Numbered from the stretch's first letter, positions 33,515-45,300 are shown. The stretch is DNA of 64,000 bases from Lophium mytilinum (GCA_010093605.1 MU004181.1:2200215-2264214), one strand, 5' to 3'. Notes: generated by a model not told the origin, from the letters alone. Program-made: numbers and translations.

Positions 33515-35633
33515 TCACCCTACCAAAGCCGCCTTACCACCTCCATACTTTCCTTCGGGACCATCAAGATGCGCGTCCAGGACCGCGCTCTGACCACCCA
33601 GCACTACTTTCACGGCCTCCGTGAGCAGCCTATCCAGGTCCTTCGCCGTGCTTGCATGCGCTGCCCATACTTTTCCCCCCGATGCCGCCTTCGCGATGCC
33701 AGAGTAATCCGGAGTGGGTACAAACGAGATGTTCAGTTCCTCGTTGCTGACTTTCGATCCCGCGCCGTCTGGGTGAACTAGGAGAAGTGATTTCCGGGGA
33801 GCGTTCCAACCTTTGTTGTTCAGTACGATGGTAAGGATTGGAATGTTGTAGCGCTCGGCGATCCAGTACACGCTTCCGGGAACAGAGAAGAGGTAGGTGC
33901 CGTCGCCCACGATCTGGCAGACAAACTGCTTTTTGCCTTCGGTGTCGGTGGCTAGTTTGACGCCGAGAGCCTTTTCCAGACGTTAGGAGACCAAACGGTA
34001 GTTGCGAATCGAGAAGTACTTACAGCACCGCCGCTCCATCCCAGACCTCCACCACCGCAGTTCAACCATGAGCCAGGCAGAGTCGCTTGGAGCTGGTCTG
34101 CTACAAAGCCTGTTTGTGTCACTGCTTCGATGACCCAGATGGTATCGTTCGGACAGACGTTCTTCAACTGCTGCGCAAGATACGGGGTTGCAAAGTTTCC
34201 GGCATTGTCTACCTTGGCTTCGCTCGCTATCGTCTCGAGTTTCTGCTTGTGCGACTCTTGCAGCTTGACCCATCTATCCGAGTACAAACTGCTGGTCAAC
34301 TTTTGTTTCAGATCAGATGTCTTGAGATACGCATTCAGTTGGTTGAGAGAGGTGAAGCTGTCTGCGCGGTATCGGTATTGGGCTTTGAGGTAGAAGACAG
34401 GCATCTGTTGTTTCATGGGATCAACGTCGACGTGGAACACTTTGGCGTTTTCCTTTGGATGGCATTGTGTGTTAATCCACGGGACGTCGCAGTCGATGAC
34501 CAGGATCACGTCTGCGGTTTTGATTGCTGGCTCAACGCCGTAGCGGAGCCCGAGCCAAGCTGGGTGATTCGCTGTACGAAGTCAGCGTTCTGAACTAGTT
34601 TCATCCTCGAAGGATTGAGCTACCTGGGAAGCACATGTCACTTCCACCAGTGTCAAGTACCCGGAGGCCCTTGATGTTGTCTGCCAATTCGACCAGTTCA
34701 GCAACAGCATTGTGATTTCTCCCGCTATATCCAGTAATCACAAGCGGCTCCTGAGCATTTGCGAGCGCCTCGGAAATGGTCTTGACCGCGGTTGATGACA
34801 GTGCAGCGGGCTCGACGGGATTCCAGAATGTTTGGTCCAGCTTGTATGGTTCCAGATCCTCCTGAGAGAAGCAATTAGCATAAATGAGTTTGTTAAAGGT
34901 AAAAAAGGTCCCAAACCTCCATGGGCTCTCGAGCGCCGCATAGGTAGACTGGGCCCTTGGGATCGCTCATGGCGAATGACAGTGCCCGATTTACGATTTG
35001 CTACCATACGTCAGCATAGAAACCTCATCTTTGTTCCAACCTTCATTGAAACATACCTTGACGTTCTTCCCAGTCTTGATCTCTCCAGTGTATCTGCAAT
35101 ACTGGGCCACAATTTGCTTCTGATCCGGCACATCCTGTATCCAGTGTATGTACTCGGTTCTGCTACCTCGCATTTCTCCTTCCATTGTGTAAGGGGAAAG
35201 GCCGGCGAAGATGAGGACGGGTGCGCGTCCGCACGACGCATTGTGCACTGCTGCTCCGAGACCTTGTGTGCCGACATCGACGTGCACTATAACGCATTGA
35301 GGCTTGTTCGTAAGGCGAGCGTAGCCATCAGCCATGGAGAGGGCAACCATCTAATGTAACCCAGGGCATCGTTAGCAAACTCGGTCGAAGGCTTGGAAGT
35401 CTGCTTGCTCACTTCATTCGGACAGGTAATGATCTTGGGGAATTGGCCTTTCTTCTCATTTTGACCCTTGACGATAGCCTCAATAATGCTAGGATGGTCA
35501 GATCCCAGATTCACGAAGCAATGTGTGACTCCGGCCTCCCAGATGGCCTCGAAGAAAGCGAACGAAGCTGTGTAGACCCTGTGCAGGGTTAGCTATGCTG
35601 TGGAGCTAAGGGCAGAGCTTTAAGAGGTTACAT
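33515..35633 (-). CDS. Thiamine-diphosphate-dependent enzyme, acetolactate synthase/IlvB-like
   Basis: Decarboxylase/ligase of the POX/AHAS class. Exons: 35632-35633 (two bases), 35413-35578, 35057-35350, 34917-35000, 34624-34861, 34024-34571 and 33515-33970, total 1788 nt, 595 aa; introns are 52-62 nt. The ThDP motif GDG (466-468) followed by Asn-Asn (495-496) is intact, as is the N-terminal catalytic glutamate (E56 in CPNEMVALSMADGYA). The middle domain contains DTGGSDMCFP and a VILVIDCDVPW strand. The frame opens with VYTASFAFFEA and has no ATG unless an intron at 35579-35631 joins AT to G, splitting the start codon. There is no presequence, so this is not the mitochondrial AHAS catalytic subunit. 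The substrate (pyruvate or another 2-oxo acid or acyl-CoA) is not determined. Confidence 0.88.
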
Positions 35634-36734
35634 GATGGACAGCTTCCAAAAGGCTCAACAATCTTGAGATTTCTGGGATTGAATGTTCAAAAGAGGTTAA
35701 TTTCAAGAGGTTCAGGGAGGAGAAGAGGAATTGGTAGCATTATCAACACCCGCGGACGGGACGTGTTTGTGCATAGCTAGCTCCTCCGCCCCGCGTTCGT
35801 CCCCCACCACGATCGCCGCTTTGACGGCAGCCACAATCGGGCCCATTCCGCTCCCAGAAGCCGCCGAAATCGGGGCCTTAATTCCCCCTGACCAAGTCAT
35901 CCCTAAACACCATATAAGCCCTATCTTTCCTCTCCATTACACTTTCACATTTGCTATCAACAGATGCCATAATTGATGTAATTAATTGGACCTTCCTCTT
36001 CCGGAATGCATCAGGAATCAGGTCACGAGGTCGTGTCCCGTCTTTGTGACTAAAGAACGGCTGGAGCAGCGGGCATCGTCGGCTTACGAGCAATCCTGTA
36101 AAGCCTCACAGCGAAGAGTCTCCGTCCTATTGGCCATTGCTACAGGATTAGGCGCCTTTGACGAGGCATCCAGATCAGCAAGCAATGCAGATGCTGCAGG
36201 CCGAAAACCGAGTTACTGCATAAGTCGGAACCGTTCCGTTCTCAACGAATGTTTCCTAGTTGTGCTCATTTAAGAGGTGAAAGATGGGAAGAGGCGCATT
36301 TGATACTACAGGATGAATTGAAAGGCTATGACTACGTCATTGAGAATTGACTAAAACGAAAGGAGCCCTCTTGGACTCAAAAAGGACCTCTCCTGTCACA
36401 CTCGCTGTCGACTCGCACCACCTGGCACCCAAGCGTCCGCATAAGAAAGCCAATCTTGGGAGAGAATAGGTGCGGGAAGTCAAACAATAGACCTAATCTC
36501 AGACTCGGCTCTATTCTCCTGTGGATACGAACATTGCAAGCGTGTTGTTCCAGCAATCTGATCCAAGGACATCACCAAAGATCGTACCGAAGGGCAGACG
36601 GTGGCCAACTTGACCGCTTCAGTCGTTCCTGCTCTTGGATTTAGCGATTTTGTTCGATTTCGTCAATGCCTCATCTCCCCATCTCACATACTAGTTAAAC
36701 ACATCTATGCAACCTGCTTGGGGCCCTTGTTTCC
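35634..36734. promoter_or_regulatory. Intergenic region upstream of the ThDP-enzyme gene
   Basis: About 1.1 kb. On the minus strand a CTTATATGG element (about 35909-35917) precedes a 62-codon ORF (35712-35900) with GC-rich third positions, which may be an upstream ORF or a microprotein gene. The remainder shows no recognisable feature. Confidence 0.45.
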
Positions 36735-37172
36735 TCACCATCGTCTATGGTAGCATGCCTCCGGCGGGCGCAGATGACGACACTCAGCGTATAGGCATGG
36801 ACATATCCTCTCTTGCACTGGAGGTGCGGGTGGTGGTGGCTCTGCCGCAGGTTTCCGGATTCGATACCACCAGACGAACAACAGAAGCATCCCGAGTATG
36901 AAAACGGCCATGGGGATAAATATTACAAGGAATGCCGTCATGTCGAATTTATTACTCGTTGCCGGACTTGAAGGTGGATCCGCAGGGTAACGCGTGCTAG
37001 GATCGTCGGGATAGTATCGTGTGCTGGAATCATCAGGACGATACCGTGGGCTAGGCTCATCGGTATATCTGCTAGCATGGGTGCTGTGCTGGGTAACGAT
37101 GTTGGTAGGCCCGCAATATCTCATCCTTTGCCTGCTAGTGAGCCAAGGTGGGCACTTATCGGAGGAAACCAT
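36735..37172 (-). CDS. Small single-pass membrane protein with RY-PDD repeats (145 aa)
   Basis: Intronless reading frame of 145 aa. The N-terminal 70 residues contain cysteines at 7 and 20 and three to four 9-residue repeats, RYRPDDSST and RYYPDDPST being the clearest, encoded by near 27-bp DNA repeats at about 36985-37070. Residues 79-103 are a transmembrane helix (FLVIFIPMAVFILGMLLLFV) followed by WWYRIRK and a proline run (PPPPAPP). Without a signal peptide, the helix is likely a signal anchor, with the repeat region outside if the basic flank stays in the cytosol. Function is unknown. It resembles the trio at 21-24.5 kb in design only. The last 25 residues could be intron read-through. 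Confidence 0.55.
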   Translation of the reverse strand: MVSSDKCPPWLTSRQRMRYCGPTNIVTQHSTHASRYTDEPSPRYRPDDSSTRYYPDDPSTRYPADPPSSPATSNKFDMTAFLVIFIPMAVFILGMLLLFVWWYRIRKPAAEPPPPAPPVQERICPCLYAECRHLRPPEACYHRRW

Positions 37173-37686
37173 TAGAGCGAACGTGTACAAAATGTGGATC
37201 CGCCAGATGAGTTGGAAGAGCGACGGTAATCTTGAAAGGGTTCGACGGGAATTGCTTCCGAGTCAGTAATCTCTCTTTGCGCAGGGTTTTACAGCAGACT
37301 CACTCACAAACTGCGATTGGTGGATGCCGATGGATAGCGAGAGCTTCGGCGATTGACGGATGATGATGTTTAGCGATTGCTTGACGCTTGATGGATGCTG
37401 GGGAGGTGAGTTTCAAGACTGAGTTGGGCAAGAAGAGTGGCTTCGACGAGTAGTCGTGCCTTCTTCGCAAAGTCGACGCTTCGATATCTGGATCGGAGGG
37501 ACTGGTTGCAGGGAACGAACGAAAGTTTCTGAATTTCTCCTACTCCTATGGAGATCAATTAAATCGACATGACAGTGAGCCAAGAAGAGGCATGAATAGA
37601 CTACCACAGTCGGCACCCGATCGCACAAATAGATAAGTCTCTGGGATTGCCATACCAAAAGGCCAGAAAGGAATAAACTCGGTTCT
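37173..37686. other. Intergenic region
   Basis: About 510 bp between two minus-strand genes. ORFs at 37370-37558 and 37413-37703 (-) have no recognisable content, and no element was seen. Confidence 0.45.
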
Positions 37687-38802
37687 TCAAGGAAGCAGTC
37701 CACACTCGTCAGCTAGACGCTTCACTTGCTCCATCACAGCAGTAGAAACGTCCTTCCAGCTAGACTCGAATCCTTCCTCCATCCTTTCCAACGTAGTCAC
37801 ATCCAGTCGATTTCCCGCCCACTCGCCATGCATACCATTTGTGATGCCGTAGGTACCAGATGGATCATCAGTCCAGCAAATTTTCGACACGATGGCGCAT
37901 CCGAAGCCAACAGGTTCAACGAAAGGTCCAAAGGATGGAGTGAAAGGAGAGCGAGGCGCATTTTGGCACAGTTTGTTGAAGCCGTCTTGTCTCACATACT
38001 CTTTCGCGTCGAGGTTCCGAAGGATCCATATCACACCTTCCGTCGGCCATAGGTCGCTTTCTTTGCCTATCATGCAGGCCCACAGCGTGTCTTGATCTCC
38101 TCCAGATCTGAGTATCCTTTGCATAATGAATTCTATCGGTGTGATATAGTCGGAGTAGTCTCCTACGCAATCATAGAGTGTGGAATTGTGATGAACAAGC
38201 TCCGCTTCCTCCTCAGTGGTGAGAATGCCATCGGGGCGACTCTCTGCATAATCTCCAAGGCAGATAAGTCGACCACCAGCCCAAGGCGAGAGGTTCTTCT
38301 CGAGGATGGCCTTCACATTATCTTTGTACGTGAGGAAGAGATGTTTGCAGGCCATAGCTAGGCAGACCACGTCCATTGGGTCCAGGAATTCCACGATGTT
38401 GTCTAGGACCTCTCGGGCTAGGGACACTAAGCACGACTGCTCTACTCTTTTAGAGTGTCAGCCAATGCAATGATTTGCTTCGCCACAGGCCTTCACAGTC
38501 CTGTCTGCTACTACGTCGCAGACAGTGGTACATTAAAGCACTACGATCGGTGATAGAAGAATGTACCAAACAACACGACAACGCGCCGTAACTCTAAAGT
38601 GAGAAACACCCACGTAGTGGCAGCACACTTGAGATCTTGTTGGATGTTTTCCGCTCCGGCCTCGAAGAATGGTAGGTACGGAATACTCATCAATCTCGGA
38701 AGGACGGACACGTCGCTGTGGACAATCGCACGAAGCTTAAGGATACCATTTCGACCGGTTCGCTCGCCCTTGTCTATATTCGCTAGTACCCAATGTTGAC
38801 CC
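37687..38802 (-). CDS. F-box protein of the MGQ(Y/H)W family
   Basis: Two exons. Exon 1 begins at 38802 with MGQHWVLANIDKGERTGRNG, the hallmark opening of a fungal F-box family. Exon 2 (from about 38447 down to 37687) carries the F-box, LAREVLDNIVEFLDPMDVVC, then LAMACKHLF, then WAGGRLICLGDYAES typical of the same family. Exon 2 lacks its own ATG, so the exons must be joined. Two splice choices close the frame: donor at 38626 with acceptor ending at about 38452, or a donor further downstream (about 38556) with acceptor ending at 38447. Expected role: substrate adaptor of an SCF ubiquitin ligase. The C-terminal region is acidic and contains no leucine-rich repeats. Confidence 0.75.
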
Positions 38803-39590
38803 ATTATGGTGATGAGAGGGAACCTCGATCTGGCAGAGTTACGCACGAGTACGGGTAAATGGTTGACAGGATGCTAATAGAGCTTCCTTTGGAAAGGGAA
38901 TAGAGGAAGGAATCCTTGGGGTTATAGCGCCCTCATATAACACCTAAGAAGGTTCGCGAGTGGAACGGGAGGCTAGGCAGCAACGCAATGCGGTGTCACA
39001 GAGTGAAACTCGCCTTCTCGGCTGTAGACGGACCCCAAGTGCATCTATTGGCGCAGCTGCCCGTTTGCGACCTTGCCATCCCCATTCACTATTGATACCT
39101 GGCTGCGGACACAGCGAGGACTGATGCATGTGCATATCGGGGTTCACAGGATGGTCCGCTAGGGATATTTTTCTACCCCTCGGAGATGCATATTATGGAT
39201 CCGTCAAACATAATTCCCCCTCTGGATGCGCATAAAATCCAAAAACCTAAAGCGACTAGAATATATGGACATAAATACCGAAGCTTGGGGTCATTAGTAG
39301 CTCGTCTCTTAGTAACTTCTGCATGCCTTTGGCATGTTTCCCGGCTCTCATTGCTTCCCATGATCTAATCCATTTTTTAAGCTGAATTGTAGTCAAGGCG
39401 TGGCCGTCACTGGAGTGATGTCGACGAGGAGATACGCTAATCTAGATATAGACTAGACTAAGACGGCTATCCTACATTTTCCACTGTCAACTCATCCACC
39501 TGCACAGTCTCTCATCTACAGGTTATTAGCATCGCCATTATAACCATCCTCTATCTGTCGCCTTCGCCCCGTTAGACTACTGCCGGCAGA
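38803..39590. promoter_or_regulatory. Divergent intergenic region between two F-box-type genes
   Basis: About 790 bp. It is moderately AT-rich around 39180-39480 with no convincing ORF or element. Confidence 0.5.
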
Positions 39591-40268
39591 ATGGAAGCTA
39601 TCCCAGTAATCGGACCCCCAGCGTTGCAGATCCAATCATCTTTTCTACGACTCCCCGCGGAGCTTCGAATTGACATCCTCCAATACGCCCTCCAGTCTCA
39701 CGAAGCCTGCTTCACTGAACACAAGAATGGGATGCCGATAATGATGCTGCGTCGGGGACTCTATTTTGATATGGATTATACTGGTCTACTTGACCGGTTT
39801 GGTCTTCGACCTTGGGACAAACTGGACTGCAGAATCTCAGACCTACTCTGCATTTCCCGTCAAATATTCCTAGAAATGGAAGAAATCATCTACCGAAACA
39901 CCATGTTCTCTTACGCGACCCTATCTATATGGAAGCATACTGAGCTCCTTAAATGGGCGAATTCGCTGCCTCCTAGAAATCTCCGTCGTGTTAGATATGT
40001 TAGGCGGCAGTACATCATCCGTAACATGCCGCCTCATTCTACAGCCCAAAAGAGACTACTGGCCAAGTGCGAGAAAGAGATTAAAGAGCTTGAAGATGCT
40101 TTTGCTCAGCTTGAGCAAGTTGACCTTTATCTTGACTTTTTCGACTTTGGGGTTGAAGGCCGGTGGCCTAGTCAAACTCCCATTATCGCTACCCAGTTGC
40201 GGCAAGATATTATGACCTTCAATTCACGAGCAAAGATATCGGTCTCCCTCCCAGCTTTGATGAGATAG
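39591..40268 (+). CDS. F-box/2EXR-like hypothetical protein (225 aa)
   Basis: Single exon. The N-terminus reads FLRLPAELRIDILQYALQ, the core of fungal 2EXR/F-box-like proteins. A second typical block is LLCISRQIFLEMEEIIYRN, equivalent to the conserved leucine-arginine-glutamate stretch near residue 90. A coiled-coil-like Lys/Glu segment lies at 155-175. At 225 aa it is shorter than the related genes nearby. Function is unknown; SCF adaptor activity is inferred only from the N-terminal motif. Confidence 0.75.
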   Translation: MEAIPVIGPPALQIQSSFLRLPAELRIDILQYALQSHEACFTEHKNGMPIMMLRRGLYFDMDYTGLLDRFGLRPWDKLDCRISDLLCISRQIFLEMEEIIYRNTMFSYATLSIWKHTELLKWANSLPPRNLRRVRYVRRQYIIRNMPPHSTAQKRLLAKCEKEIKELEDAFAQLEQVDLYLDFFDFGVEGRWPSQTPIIATQLRQDIMTFNSRAKISVSLPALMR

Positions 40269-40825
40269 TCCTGCGGCCATTTGATTTACACAAGAGGTTA
40301 GAGAAGAAGCTATGAAAAACAGTAGTTGCGAGCAGATAATGGTATAGATTGTTTCTGTCATACAACTCCAAGTGTCTCAGCCCTAACAATGGAATACTGA
40401 CATTCCCTAGGTCTTTCTTCGCGCCTAAATCAGATGCTCCGCGTCCGACACTACTTTCTAACACATTGAAGGAATGTCCTGATGTTGGAACGTGTCCTGC
40501 CAGCTTTATCGACTGTGTCAAAGCAGAGCATCCGGGGAGTAAGAAGGACGAAGTCACCGCTTCAAATATGACTCTCATCAAGGAGTCACCAAGGCTGGTG
40601 GAGATTTCTTTCGTGTTTCCACATATTTCCTGCGAGCTGTAGACAATACTACTCCGCTTTCCTTCAAGGAATAGCCAGTGAAAGATCCATACATCCATGT
40701 CTGAGAAGGGAAATGAACAGAAGCGTTAGGATGGATGAAGAGTCTCGTAGAAGCATTTCAACCGTTCTCAACTAAACCCAATGCAAACTGTATACAATCC
40801 CGTATACCAAGATTGTACACAGGCT
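40269..40825. other. Convergent intergenic region
   Basis: About 560 bp between the ends of two F-box-like genes. ORFs occur on both strands (40219-40698 minus, 40349-40642 plus) but neither has recognisable content. Confidence 0.45.
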
Positions 40826-41722
40826 TCAGTCTACAGGCCACTGCTCGTTCCGAATCCTAGTATTACAAGACATGAGAATCTCATCGCGAAGACTAGTCCC
40901 CAATGGAAGCTCCAATATACACAATGGAAAGTGAACTCTCCACTGGCGCTCAGTGCGTAGGCCAATACAGTCGGCGTTGTGACAGAGCTGGGAGCGTAGG
41001 GGGTGCTCCACTGACACTTCCGAGTCTTGAAACGCTGCCGCAATACGCATCAACCTAACCACATACTCCTCGTCGACTCTCGCAGTGAAGATCTTGCCGT
41101 TCAAGAAGGCAGTCCCATCAGTGTTCCACTTGCGAGGCTCGGTCAACGTGACAGAGTTTCGGACAGTTCTCAAGTTCGGCAATAGTTGCTGCAAGGTGTG
41201 ACATGCTGTCTCGTAGCGAAGGTGCCGCATGCTGTCCCATTCGAGGATGAACCGCAGCTCGAGGTGGCGGATCTGTCTCCGGGCGCGATCGCTGATACCC
41301 TCAACCCATTTCCTCACGTGCTGAGGCTCTGGGAATTGGAAGATGAACCGATATGTCGAGTAGAGCTGGTCCGTTACTTCGTCATGGATTTGGTGGTTGA
41401 GAAGGAATAGCGAGGTGAGTTCAGGAGTTGGTGCACGTAGTTCAGTGGCATACTCCACGCAACCGCGAAGGTGGGCACGGTGGCGGGGCATGTGGAACTC
41501 CGAGAGATTGACCCTAATGACTGGCCGAGCCCGGGATCTCGAGTCTTTCGGGTTAGGTGGTCTTTGAGGCTGAACGATGAGGGCGTCGAGGATGAAGTCG
41601 TAGATCTTCAGGCGAAGTTCTATAGGTAGGCGTAGGAAGTGCGACACTGTGGGCGGAACTGCTATAGGGATAGCTTCGCTCTTAGGGCGCCATTTGGAAA
41701 ATAGCGATCTGATCTTAGCCAT
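40826..41722 (-). CDS. F-box/2EXR-like hypothetical protein (298 aa)
   Basis: Single exon. The start at 41722 (MAKIRSLFSKW) was chosen over an in-frame Met 27 codons upstream because the intervening residues look like leader. Residues near 30 read SHFLRLPIELRLKIYDFILD, the same LP-x-ELR-x-IY motif as its neighbour. The second conserved stretch is LFLLNHQIHDEVTDQLYST. A basic WVEGISDRARRQIRHLEL follows. No membrane or signal segment. It is convergent with the 39591 gene, and the two share the N-terminal motif but little else. An adaptor role is inferred. Confidence 0.8.
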   Translation of the reverse strand: MAKIRSLFSKWRPKSEAIPIAVPPTVSHFLRLPIELRLKIYDFILDALIVQPQRPPNPKDSRSRARPVIRVNLSEFHMPRHRAHLRGCVEYATELRAPTPELTSLFLLNHQIHDEVTDQLYSTYRFIFQFPEPQHVRKWVEGISDRARRQIRHLELRFILEWDSMRHLRYETACHTLQQLLPNLRTVRNSVTLTEPRKWNTDGTAFLNGKIFTARVDEEYVVRLMRIAAAFQDSEVSVEHPLRSQLCHNADCIGLRTERQWRVHFPLCILELPLGTSLRDEILMSCNTRIRNEQWPVD

Positions 41723-42384
41723 ACTTGGAATATATTTGATCGAGATGAATGTAGATTTGCTTTCTTTGACTCCTGAGCTGAGTGTGGTGTTAATATGTCT
41801 CACAGAGGTAGAATGCTTGCGAGGTCATTCCTAGTGGTCCGAATAAGGCAAGATAAGAATTTGCCTTGGAAAGCATGATACAAATGCTAGTTTCTTAAGT
41901 GAGTTGGGGATGAGGGAATTGTTGAGCTCGCTGAGCTGATAAATTACCCCAGCTGCCAGGCTCCAGCGCCACTATTTGACAGTGCGAGGCTCATTGGTAT
42001 CAACCAACCAGAAGGGGCTCTCCAAGATACATGCTACAAGGAGGATTTGAAGAGTAACAAGTGAAAATCGGAGTAAATCTCGCCGTTTATGCTCAAGGAG
42101 GTGAAGCAAATCACGTGACTAGTTTCTCTGCCACCGCTTTCGCGCTTGCCTCATTTCGCGTCGTGTTCGACGTCAGCGCCCGCAAACGTCTGGGTTGAGT
42201 TTAAAATTACATACGTCTTCCTTCGAATCAATGTAGCTTCTTCTACCACTTACTATAGAATACTCCAATGTACAAATTATCAGACTCGCATCCCAAACGA
42301 TAGGTCGTCGACGCGCTCTATCTGCACTACTCGGCAGCCGCTCCCCACGTGCCTCTACCGTGGAACCGTTAAGAAGTCTAGAGT
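41723..42384. promoter_or_regulatory. Divergent intergenic region (F-box-like gene / SIP3-like gene)
   Basis: About 660 bp between divergent starts. No clear element; CACGTG-type sequence is absent, although one CACGTGA-like site occurs near 42112-42118. Confidence 0.45.
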
Positions 42385-45300
42385 ATGGCAGAAGACCAGG
42401 TTTCTCAGACAGCCATTGTGCCGATCAGCAAACCTTTGACACTTATGTCGGTATTTCTCTGCCTCTGTACCTCTTCTTCGAAACTCAAATCGATGCTAAC
42501 TTGCTTCATTCGCATAGTCCCGTTGTGATTAAAGAAGCAGCTCTCGACAGCCCAACCTTTCGCGCGACCGCCGTACACTTTGGCGAACAGATCGACCTGA
42601 TAGAGCGCTGGCTCGAAAACTACATCAAGTCCGTCTCGAAGCTTGCCTCCGAAGTCACAGCGCTCGAGGGCATCGTCAACAACTATATTGCGGCGTCGGC
42701 CCCGCCTCTGCAAGTCTCGGAAGCAGTCATCGACCATGACTACACAGCGCTGGCGCTCAAGCGGTTCGGGGAGGGCGCGAAGGAGTTCTGGGCAGCTACA
42801 CTACGGGGGATGAAGCGCGCCGAAAATGTGGTTGTAGACCCGATTCGCAGTTTCTTACAGAATGATTTGAGGATGCTGAAGGAGAGTCGGAAGATACTAG
42901 ATCAGAGTCAGAAGCAGTTTGACGGGCTGCTTGCGCGGTTTAGCGGCCAAGCGAAGACGAAAGAGCCGAGTTCATTGCGCGAGGACGCGTTTCAACTCCA
43001 TGAGGCAAGGAGAGCCTACTTGAAGGCTAGCATGGATTTCTGCGTTATGTCACCACAGGTTAGGGGCACACTGGACAAATTGATGGTGCGGGTGACTTCG
43101 GATCAGTGGCGGGATATGAAAGGCGCGAGGGAATCGTCGTCGAGCGCCTTCACGAAATATAGCGTGGAGATGGATCGAGTAAGGGGGTGGAGCAGGGAAA
43201 TGGAGAACGGCGAAAGAGTGTTCAAGAGGGAATTGCATATGGCAAGAAAGGAGATTGAGGCCAATGCGGAGCTAGCTGCAAGACCTTCGAGGGAGCTGGA
43301 CTACTACGCGGCATCGACAGTGCCATACCTCGGATCACAAGGCCAATCGTCTGGTAATACCCCATCGCCGGCGAAGCCTCACCCCGAGAAAGCAGAGAAG
43401 CAGAGCTGGCTCTATCAAAGGACAATCACAGGGAAACCGGCGAGGGCTGTATGGGTCAGAAGATGGTTCTTCGTGAAAAATGGAATATTCGGCTGGCTGA
43501 ACCAGGGCTCAAGATCTGGCGCCGTGGAAGAATCTGAGAAGATCGGAGTGTTACTGTGTGGCATTCGGCCTGCGTTTCAAGAAGAACGGCGGTTCTGTTT
43601 CGAAGTCAAGACCAAGGACACGACCATTTTGCTCCAAGCCGAGACCCAGAGCGAGCTTATCGACTGGATTGCAGCGTTCGAGGGGGCAAAGCGAAAGGCT
43701 TTGGAAGATACCGCGAGAACAGACACGCCTGCTGGCTCCCAGAGACTCGATGCTGCATTTTCAATAAGTCCACCCATTGCCCCAGAGTTTGCTGCAAGAA
43801 CTGCAGATGGTCATGTTTCTCATCTTAGTGATGAGCTCGGTCCTGTGGAAAGATCCGAAACTCTACCAATACCTGGAGTGGAGGGTGGCCTTGCTACTCG
43901 AGGCAGCTTTGACGTTTCTCAATCACGCCGGGGCACCGGATTTGATAGAGATGGTGAGAGTAGCAGTCGAGATCACGCGGCAAGAATCATCCAGAAACTG
44001 GATCTACACCGCAAATCTACTATCAATCCTCAGGTAACTGGAAATGCACCGACACCAGCTACAGGGGGCATAGCCAGCTTGATATCCTCAAGCCTGATGT
44101 CAGCTAGTCATAACATACTGCCTGCAGCCCAACAGATTGCTTCACCAGCGCCGGGAATACCAGACCCCAGACTTGCATCCGTGCAGAATATTCCTACTAG
44201 CAGTCTTTCTCCCTCCACTCTTGCAAACCCCCCAACGGCAACGAACTTGAGTAAAGCTGCTGTCGCCATTACTGGAGAGCGCGGTATTGCGCTTAGTAGA
44301 ACGGATGGAGGCATGCCTGGGGGTTTGATGGCAAATCTGTGGGGCTCCATGAATTGGGGTTACATTAACCGCCTCGAAAGGGGAGAGGTGCAGCCATCCC
44401 ACGAGCGGAGCCTGTCGCAGCCTCCAAGCCCTATCGGTCGCTCCCCTGCCCTTCTACCAATAGATCGTGCTGCAGACGTATCATCGCCAGCATCGCGGAG
44501 CGAATCTCCCGCGCCTTCTGCGCATCGAAAAACGATGAGTCTTGGTGGGCCTATTCCCTCTGCAGTACAACGGCCCTCCATTGTCACAGATGACTTTCCG
44601 AACTACTACCCGATTCCACTCCGAGTCCAGGATGCTCAATTCCGAATGCTCTTTCCTAATGTTCTTCGCGAGGACAAAGTAGTTCTAGTTTTCCGAGCTG
44701 TATGGAACCCGACGGACCAGCAGGAGTTTCCCGGGCGAGTCTACGTGACAGCCCGAGATATGTACTTCTACAGCAACTACCTTGGCTTAGTTTTGATCAC
44801 TGGGCTCGGGCTTGCTTCCGTTGACGAGGTTACTGCGGCCCCTGGAAAAGACTGCGACTTTCTATTCGTACACTTCAAGGACCGATCGAGGCCGGATGAG
44901 GCGACAAGGGTCACGATCAAAACCTTCTTGGAACCTCTGAGACTCCTCCAGCGACGGCTCAACTATCTCGTCCGCAACGCCAACCACCAAGACACCAGTT
45001 TAGAAGACATTCTCAAACATCTCATTCGGATGGAAGTTGACGAAAACGCTCACAGCCCAAGCGCAGAGAGCTGGGAGGATGTTTCGGTCAACACACCCAT
45101 GGATGGTTATGGCGGCAAAGATGTCAAAGCAAGTCTGCGAATTGATGGTAATCTGTTCTCCAGTCCGGGTGCCATACCTGTCAGTAAGAACGCTACCAAG
45201 TTCAAGTTGCCTTCGCAACCAGTCTTGTATGCCCCTGCTGGCATGACGCAGGTCGCAGTCGAAAAAGAGCTTCCTATCAGCTCGAAATCATTGTTCCACA

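Noticed and set aside
24631-35633. Secondary-metabolite or metabolic gene cluster (pirin, methyltransferase-like protein, ThDP enzyme)
   Set aside because: No backbone synthase, transporter or pathway-specific regulator nearby; the genes are spread over 11 kb with an unrelated GPI protein and a gene-poor gap between them.
37370-37703. Two overlapping minus-strand ORFs upstream of the small RY-PDD membrane-protein gene
   Set aside because: No recognisable domain and both run into the F-box gene's 3' side; treated as chance frames.
40219-40698. 159-codon minus-strand ORF between two F-box-like genes
   Set aside because: No recognisable content; overlaps the end of the 39591 gene and an equally open ORF on the other strand.
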